Assembly: GCA_023436425.1 (NCBI GenBank)
Contig: JAEZJD010000232.1
Coordinates: forward strand, 1-11,026
Reading direction: 5' to 3'
From: Bacteroidota bacterium
GTDB lineage: Bacteria > Bacteroidota > Bacteroidia > Chitinophagales > Chitinophagaceae
DNA length: 11,026 bases
In this document: piece after piece, positions 6,778 to 11,026 of the stretch
Layout: each line of letters opens with the position of its first letter
Numbering within the stretch: the stretch's first letter is position 1
Notes under the pieces: generated by a model
What the model was told of the DNA's origin: nothing
The model's database searches: none
Seen by the model: only the letters and a program-made list of their open reading frames with translations
Position numbers and translations under genes: made by a program

Positions 6778-7853
6778 TCAGCAGGTTTAACAATCACGTC
6801 GCCTTTTTTCAACCCACCTGTTATTTCTACTTTTTGATAATCTTTTAGTCCTGTAGAAACTTTCCGGTTTTCTCCGTTCGGAAGAACCACCAGCGAATCG
6901 TTCACCAGGTACGCTCTTGGGATAAGCAGTGCGTTTTGTTTCGTTTGAATGATGATGTTTGCTTCGGCAGTAAGGTTTGGATAAAGCACTTGCGGCATTG
7001 AGTTAAACGTTGCTTCAACGGTGAACGATCGTGACCGCTCATTCATAATGGGATCAATTTTGCTAACAGTTGCTTCGAACGTTTGTCCTTTATAGCTGTC
7101 CATGTTTACAAGAACTTTCTGACCCAGCCGTAGTTTAGAAATGTCATATTCATCTACCTGCAATTCAAGGATGAAAGCATTTGCAGCACCGATGATGGCA
7201 ACCGGTGTTTGTTGGTTTACCATCTCACCCTTTTCTTTTAGCAGCTTGTACACTTTTCCGGCAGCTTCGCTTTTCACCGTGTAATCAGAAGACTGAGTAC
7301 TGCTGATCTGTAAATTCTTCTGCGACTGCCTCGCAGCAAATTGTAGCTGTTTTTTCAAATCACTGTAGCGGTATATCGCGGCTTTGTATGCGGCCACGGA
7401 GCTTTTGTATGCAAGTTCTCTTTGATCCAATTCGTTTCGTGTACCTATTTGTTGTGACCACAGATTTCTTTGACGTTCCAGCAGAGTCGAATCGGTTTGC
7501 ATCTTAGTTTTAGCCAGCTCTATGTTGGTTTCCAACTCACGCAGTTTATTTGCGTTAGCCGCTTCGCTGGAGTATTCGGCAGCAAGAGCTGCATTTTGGG
7601 TAGATAGCTGCGACGCTTCATTCAGTATGGAAATAAGCGGTTGCCCTTTGTGCACCACGTCTCCCTCGGTGATGAAAATATTTTTAATTATTCCGCTAAC
7701 GGTAGAGAAAACCTGATATTGATTCACGCTTTTAACAGTGCCCGATGCGTACACCGATTCGGTTATCGACTGCACAGTAACCTCAGTTTTTTCCTGTTTC
7801 TTTTTACAGGAGAAAAATAAGAAGCATAGCACAATGATGACAACTGAACGCAT
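6774..7853 (-). CDS. Periplasmic membrane-fusion lipoprotein (HlyD/MacA type)
   Basis: This 359-residue adaptor subunit of an efflux system is first in its operon. The N terminus MRSVVIIVLCFLFFSC, followed by KKKQEK, is a lipoprotein signal peptide with the modified cysteine at about residue 16, so it is probably anchored by lipid to the inner membrane facing the periplasm. A barrel-sandwich (lipoyl-like) half at about 44-78 (VSGIIKNIFITEGDVVHKGQ) is followed by a long coiled-coil hairpin rich in Gln, Ala, Leu and Lys (about 80-185). The second half-motif lies at about 190-222 (AAGKVYKLLKEKGEMVNQQT) and a beta-barrel domain at about 227-305. It should link the permease to an outer-membrane factor; no TolC-like gene is in the window. 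Its ATG follows a short inverted repeat directly. Confidence 0.92.
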   Translation of the reverse strand: MRSVVIIVLCFLFFSCKKKQEKTEVTVQSITESVYASGTVKSVNQYQVFSTVSGIIKNIFITEGDVVHKGQPLISILNEASQLSTQNAALAAEYSSEAANANKLRELETNIELAKTKMQTDSTLLERQRNLWSQQIGTRNELDQRELAYKSSVAAYKAAIYRYSDLKKQLQFAARQSQKNLQISSTQSSDYTVKSEAAGKVYKLLKEKGEMVNQQTPVAIIGAANAFILELQVDEYDISKLRLGQKVLVNMDSYKGQTFEATVSKIDPIMNERSRSFTVEATFNSMPQVLYPNLTAEANIIIQTKQNALLIPRAYLVNDSLVVLPNGENRKVSTGLKDYQKVEITGGLKKGDVIVKPAE

Positions 7854-7868
7854 TGTTGAATATCAACA
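7854..7868. repeat. Inverted repeat directly before the membrane-fusion protein start
   Basis: TGTTGA (7854-7859), spacer ATA and TCAACA (7863-7868) form a perfect 6+6 inverted repeat, ending exactly at the start codon of the - strand fusion-protein gene. In the transcript it would be a small hairpin touching the AUG; in DNA it could be an operator. On the - strand TACTTTTA (7877 down to 7870) is a near-match to the Bacteroidota -7 element, but no good -33 element precedes it. Function is not established. Confidence 0.35.
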
Positions 7869-7926
7869 GTAAAAGTAATAGGTTGTGTTTAATGGGGAAA
7901 TGATGCATGTCAGCTTGTCTATTCCC

Positions 7927-7934
7927 GACCTTTG
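7927..7934 (+). promoter_or_regulatory. Possible -7 promoter element for gldA
   Basis: GACCTTTG matches the Bacteroidota -7 consensus TAnnTTTG except for the first base, and would start a leader of about 60 bases before the gldA ATG. No TTTG or TTG lies at the expected distance upstream (the nearest, at 7915-7917, is too close), so support is partial. Short palindromes follow: GCAGA-AA-TCTGC (7934-7945), CTTCG-A-CGAAG (7955-7965) and GAAATT with AATTTC (7965-7984). Confidence 0.3.
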
Positions 7935-8001
7935 CAGAAATCTGCCTTGTTAAACTTCGACGAAGAAATTCGAAAAGTAATTTCGGAAGTATCTTGCAAG
8001 T

Positions 8002-8916
8002 ATGTCAATACAGGTAAGCAATTTGTCGAAAACTTATGGTGAACAAAAGGCGGTTGACAATATATCTTTTTCTGTAGCTCAGGGCGAAATTGTTGGCTTT
8101 CTCGGGCCAAATGGCGCAGGCAAATCAACAACAATGAAAATGATCACCGGTTATTTGCAGCCGGATGCTGGTCACATTAAAGTGAGCGGGGTGGATGTGA
8201 GCAAAAATGCATTGGAAGCCAAAAGTAAAATTGGTTACCTGCCGGAATCAAATGCCCTGTACTACGAAATGTTTGTGAGGGAATACCTTGCATTCATTGC
8301 AGAAGTGCACCGCATTGATGATCGGCAAAACGCAATTGACAGCGTAATTGCGCAGGTGGGGCTGACACCCGAAAGTGCCAAAAAGATCGGGCAGTTATCC
8401 AAAGGGTACAAGCAAAGAGTTGGGCTTGCGGCAGCGCTTCTTCACAATCCGGAAGTGCTGATTTTGGATGAGCCCACAAGTGGTTTAGACCCCAATCAAA
8501 TAGTGGAAATCAGGCAGGTGATAAAAGAACAGGGAAAAAATAAGTTAGTGTTGTTTTCGTCTCACATATTGCAAGAGGTAGAGGCAATTTGCGATCGTGT
8601 TATCATTATCAATAAGGGAAAAATTGTTGCCGACGATAATCTTGCAAACCTCAGATCTCAATCAACAACAAACATGGTCAAGGTGACCTTCAACGAGCCG
8701 TTGGAAGCAGAGTGGCTGAATCGTTTGCCTGCAGCAGATAGGGTTGAAAAGATTGATAGCAAAACTTGGGTGCTAAAAACCGGTGAGCCTGAGCAACTGC
8801 GTCGTCAGCTTCAGAAGATGGCTGCTGAAAACAATTTTGATATTACCGCTCTGCAAACTGAAAGGCAAAGCCTGGAAGAAATCTTCAAAACGCTTACACA
8901 ATTGCCGCACCAATAG
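8002..8916 (+). CDS. gldA: GldA-type ABC transporter ATPase (gliding motility)
   Basis: This 304-residue ATPase is of the ABC-2/drug-export type. Motifs are Walker A GPNGAGKST (35-43), signature LSKGYKQRVGLAAAL (132-146), Walker B VLILDE (152-157) and H-loop H188 in SSHIL. The usual Q-loop glutamine is replaced by glutamate in IGYLPESNALYYEM (77-90), a form I associate with the GldA group. A C-terminal regulatory domain (about 220-304) follows and ends in SLEEIFKTLT. In Flavobacterium johnsoniae GldA works with the membrane subunits GldF and GldG and was identified through gliding mutants. No gldF or gldG is in this window, so the partners must be elsewhere. It is divergent from the MacAB-like operon, whose permease is of a different type and is not its partner. 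A generic ABC-2 ATPase is the alternative reading. Confidence 0.85.
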   Translation: MSIQVSNLSKTYGEQKAVDNISFSVAQGEIVGFLGPNGAGKSTTMKMITGYLQPDAGHIKVSGVDVSKNALEAKSKIGYLPESNALYYEMFVREYLAFIAEVHRIDDRQNAIDSVIAQVGLTPESAKKIGQLSKGYKQRVGLAAALLHNPEVLILDEPTSGLDPNQIVEIRQVIKEQGKNKLVLFSSHILQEVEAICDRVIIINKGKIVADDNLANLRSQSTTNMVKVTFNEPLEAEWLNRLPAADRVEKIDSKTWVLKTGEPEQLRRQLQKMAAENNFDITALQTERQSLEEIFKTLTQLPHQ

Positions 8917-8940
8917 TCGATGGATCGACGGTTATATTTT
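8916..8940 (+). terminator. Weak terminator-like hairpin at the gldA stop
   Basis: GTCGA (8916-8920), loop TGGA and TCGAC (8925-8929) form a five-pair hairpin that begins at the last base of the gldA TAG codon. It is followed by GGTTATATTTT, which is T-rich but not a clean T run. The stem is short, so this may only attenuate. The remainder of the 158-base gap to yicC holds a promoter-like pair and a small unproven open frame. Confidence 0.3.
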
Positions 8941-9021
8941 GCTTCACCGTTTACAATTCCTAGGAGAACGAAATGGATCACGCAATTTTTTTTCTGGAGG
9001 CATATGGTCCATTACAAACAC

Positions 9022-9054
9022 TTTGGCTGTATCATTTTAATTAAAATATCTTTA
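9022..9054 (+). promoter_or_regulatory. Probable promoter of the yicC-gldH-kinase operon
   Basis: TTTG at 9022-9025 and TATCTTTA at 9047-9054, separated by 21 bases, resemble the Bacteroidota promoter (TTTG, then TAnnTTTG), with one mismatch in the -7 element. Transcription would start around 9061, about 14 bases before the yicC ATG, which is preceded by an A-rich tract instead of a Shine-Dalgarno sequence. The perfect palindrome ATTTTAATTAAAAT (9034-9047) fills the spacer and could be an operator or simply AT-rich promoter DNA. Confidence 0.45.
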
Positions 9055-9074
9055 CTTCTCGCAAAAAAATATTC

Positions 9075-9950
9075 ATGCTGAAATCAATGACGGGCTTTGG
9101 TAGAGCGGAACGGAATGTAGGGGACAAAACATTTTTAGTTGACATAAAATCCCTTAACGGAAAACAATTTGATCTGCAGTTGAAAATGCCTGCCTTTCTA
9201 AAACCATTTGAATTCGACATCAGGAAAATACTTTCGGACCGCCTTGGCAGGGGCACGGTGGATTGCACGATAAACCTGAAGGAAACAGGCAATGCGAAAC
9301 CTGTTACCATCAACACTGACCTTGCGAAAGCCTACTACAAACCACTACAGGAACTTTCCAGAGAACTTGGACTGGACACATCCGGAATTATCAGCACGCT
9401 CATAAAACTTCCGGAGGTGATCACGCCAACATCGGAAACACTGACAGATGCAGAGTGGGAAAGCTTTACAGCAATAATTGACGAAGCAGTTGATAATTTG
9501 AACTACCACCGAAGCGAAGAAGGCAAGTCGCTGGAAAAAGATCTTCAGCAGCGGATTGAAAACATCCTTAGTCAACAGGATGAAGTGACTAAACTTGAAC
9601 CTTTACGAAAACAAAAAATTCGTGACGGGCTCACGCGAGTGTTGCAGGAAATTGTGGGTAAAGAAAATTACGACTCCAATCGCCTGGAGCAGGAATTGAT
9701 TTATTACATTGAAAAGATTGACATCAGCGAAGAACAAGTGCGACTGAAAAATCATTGTGAATATTTCAAGACAGTGCTTGGTGAGGAAGGTGATTTCAAG
9801 GGGAAAAAACTTTCATTTATTCTGCAGGAAATAGGCAGGGAAATAAATACCACCGGAGCGAAAGCCTACGATGCTACAATGCAAAAAGCGGTGGTGATGA
9901 TGAAAGACGAATTAGAAAAAGCAAAAGAACAGATATTGAACGTGTTGTAA
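9075..9950 (+). CDS. yicC: YicC/YloC family endoribonuclease
   Basis: This 291-residue cytoplasmic protein is near E. coli YicC in length (287). The N-terminal signature SMTGFGRAE (4-12) opens the YicC-like domain. The C-terminal DUF1732 region holds EKIDISEEQVRLKNHCEYF (213-231) and KKLSFILQEIGREINTTGAK (244-263), both highly conserved. Family members cleave RNA, and E. coli YicC has been linked to turnover of the small RNA RyhB. One variation is GAKAYDA where many homologues have GSK(A/S)NDA, with Tyr in place of Asn; it may simply be clade-specific. It follows a plausible promoter, and 12 bases separate it from gldH, so it probably heads an operon. In many Bacteroidota yicC is followed by guanylate kinase; here it is not. 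Confidence 0.95.
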   Translation: MLKSMTGFGRAERNVGDKTFLVDIKSLNGKQFDLQLKMPAFLKPFEFDIRKILSDRLGRGTVDCTINLKETGNAKPVTINTDLAKAYYKPLQELSRELGLDTSGIISTLIKLPEVITPTSETLTDAEWESFTAIIDEAVDNLNYHRSEEGKSLEKDLQQRIENILSQQDEVTKLEPLRKQKIRDGLTRVLQEIVGKENYDSNRLEQELIYYIEKIDISEEQVRLKNHCEYFKTVLGEEGDFKGKKLSFILQEIGREINTTGAKAYDATMQKAVVMMKDELEKAKEQILNVL

Positions 9951-9962
9951 AAGCATCTGACG

Positions 9963-10445
9963 ATGAACTTCAAAAAATGTTTTTTGGTTTCTTTTTCCTA
10001 CCTCTCACTAATCATAACGCTTGCCTCTTGCACGAAAATAGATCTGTACGAAAAAGTGGTAACGCTTCCCGATTTTCATTGGCCGAGCACGTACAAGCCG
10101 CAATTCAAATTTCAAATTACCGATACCGCAGCGCCTTACCAGATATACGTTGTCATTCGTCACAACGACAAATACAACTGGAATAACATTTGGCTGAATC
10201 TTTATACGGCAGCGCCGGGCGACAGCATCAGGAAGATTCAATATGAGCTGCCTCTCGCAAACAAAGAAAGATGGCTGGGAACAGCAATGGGCGATCTTTA
10301 CGAACATCGGGTGCTTATTACACCACGTCCCATTTTTTTCAAACATGCAGGAGAGTACACATACACTATTGAGCAAACGATGAGAGAAGACCCGTTGGAA
10401 AACATCTTAAATATTGGACTGCGGGTAGAAAAGAAATCGCAATAG
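9963..10445 (+). CDS. gldH: Gliding motility lipoprotein GldH
   Basis: This 160-residue lipoprotein has an N-terminal signal with lipobox LASC and the modified cysteine at about residue 23 (MNFKKCFLVSF...TLASC). The mature part matches the GldH pattern I recognise: YEKVVTLPDFHW (29-40), FKFQITDTAAPYQIYVVIRH (48-67), YNWNNIWLNL (71-80), PGDSIRKIQYELPLA (85-99) and WLGTAMGDLYEHR (104-116). In Flavobacterium johnsoniae GldH is required for gliding and, by association, for type IX secretion; its biochemical role is not defined. The gene starts 12 bases after yicC and ends 2 bases before the kinase ATG, so the three are almost certainly co-transcribed. Length is typical for the family and no defect is visible. 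Confidence 0.9.
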   Translation: MNFKKCFLVSFSYLSLIITLASCTKIDLYEKVVTLPDFHWPSTYKPQFKFQITDTAAPYQIYVVIRHNDKYNWNNIWLNLYTAAPGDSIRKIQYELPLANKERWLGTAMGDLYEHRVLITPRPIFFKHAGEYTYTIEQTMREDPLENILNIGLRVEKKSQ

Positions 10446-10447
10446 CA

Positions 10448-11026
10448 ATGGCGGATTCAGGGAAAAAGAAACTTTTGTTGGCTACCGTTGTCTACTGGGT
10501 CCTTCTTCTTTATGTAATTGCTGCTCTTGGATGGTGGGCTTATGAATTGCTGGAGCAAACTACCGTAATAACCACCCTGGAGAAAAGCCATTTGGCTGAA
10601 AAAAACATCGATCATTCTTCAGCACAATATCTACAGGAGCTTGCCAAAATTGAACGCTTTCAGAAAAGAAGTGTTTACAAATATGTTGGTGAAGGGTTGA
10701 CATTTTTGCTGCTCATTCTTATTGGTGCAGTTTTCATCTATCGTTATGTTCGAAACCAATTTCGCTTACACCAGCAGCAACAAAACTTTGTCATGGCTGT
10801 CACTCATGAATTGAAAACGCCGATCGCTGTTTCAAAACTTAACCTCGAAACTTTGCAGAAGTATGATCTGGATGAAGACAAAAAAAGAAAGCTGTAGCAA
10901 ACCACTCTGCACGAAACGGTAAGGCTCGACGGGTTGATAAATAACATTCTCATTTCTTCACAACTTGAGCTCAACTCGTATCGCTTGCAAAAAGAAAAAT
11001 TGAACCTGTCTTCCGTTGTTAATGAG
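10448..11026 (+). pseudogene. Sensor histidine kinase with in-frame amber codon, 3' end beyond window
   Basis: The ATG lies two bases after the gldH stop. Two membrane helices (about 10-34 and 82-101) flank a short periplasmic region of about 47 residues, too small for a standard ligand domain. The H-box FVMAVTHELKTPIAVSKLNL (114-133) follows with phospho-acceptor H120. No clear HAMP domain is seen; a short basic/glutamine-rich linker joins helix 2 to the H-box. At codon 150 (10895-10897) TAG interrupts the frame. The same frame then continues for 43 codons to the window edge with sequence typical of the second dimerisation helix (TTLHETVRLDGLINNILISS). The stop-terminated product of 149 residues would lack the ATPase domain. 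A nonsense mutation or a base-call error explains this; a frameshift does not, since the frame is unchanged. If intact it would be a membrane sensor whose response regulator is probably downstream. Confidence 0.8.

Noticed and set aside
5953..6837. Long + strand open frame (294 codons) opposite the ABC permease
   Set aside because: It is antisense to a complete MacB/LolCE-type permease whose motifs and overlaps are clear; the translated product is Cys/Arg/Phe-rich with no domain.
10880..10886. Seven-A run as the cause of kinase disruption by frameshift
   Set aside because: The kinase sequence is coherent in one frame both before and after the run and after the TAG, so no insertion or deletion is needed.

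Overview
The window looks like a chromosomal segment from a gliding-lineage member of the Bacteroidota, most likely Chitinophagaceae or a relative. The evidence is two gliding-motility families (GldA, GldH), short lipoprotein signal peptides, AT-rich leaders without clear Shine-Dalgarno sequences, and promoter-like elements close to the Bacteroidota TTTG / TAnnTTTG pattern. The family-level placement is an inference. There is no RNA gene, CRISPR array, insertion sequence or prophage, and the region is densely coding.

Left block (1-4837). The 3' end of an L,D-transpeptidase gene on the + strand converges on acs (acetyl-CoA synthetase, - strand). They share a hairpin whose one arm lies inside the last codons of acs. 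Divergent from acs is a + strand set: a beta-carbonic anhydrase (can), an MHS-type major facilitator transporter with an enlarged extracytoplasmic loop, and a 77-residue two-helix membrane protein. Together these suggest uptake and activation of a small carboxylate plus bicarbonate/CO2 balance. The pairing of a transporter with a tiny two-helix protein near acs recalls the E. coli acs-yjcH-actP operon, but with a different transporter superfamily.

Middle block (4838-7853, - strand). A three-gene ABC export operon reads, in transcription order, membrane-fusion lipoprotein, MacB/LolCE-type permease and LolD/MacB-type ATPase. Its genes are joined by ATGA and TAATG stop/start overlaps. The ATPase stop codon directly abuts the stop codon of the convergent small membrane gene.

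Right block (8002-11026, + strand). gldA is divergent from the ABC operon. After a 158-base gap with a plausible promoter comes a tight run of yicC (endoribonuclease family), gldH (gliding lipoprotein) and a sensor histidine kinase. The kinase reading frame carries an in-frame amber codon (10895-10897) in its dimerisation/phosphotransfer domain. Recognisable kinase sequence continues in the same frame to the window edge, so the gene is either disrupted or carries a sequence error.

The best leads for follow-up are the amber codon in the kinase and the acs/can/MHS-transporter/two-helix-protein module. No clearly novel defence or mobile system was found.
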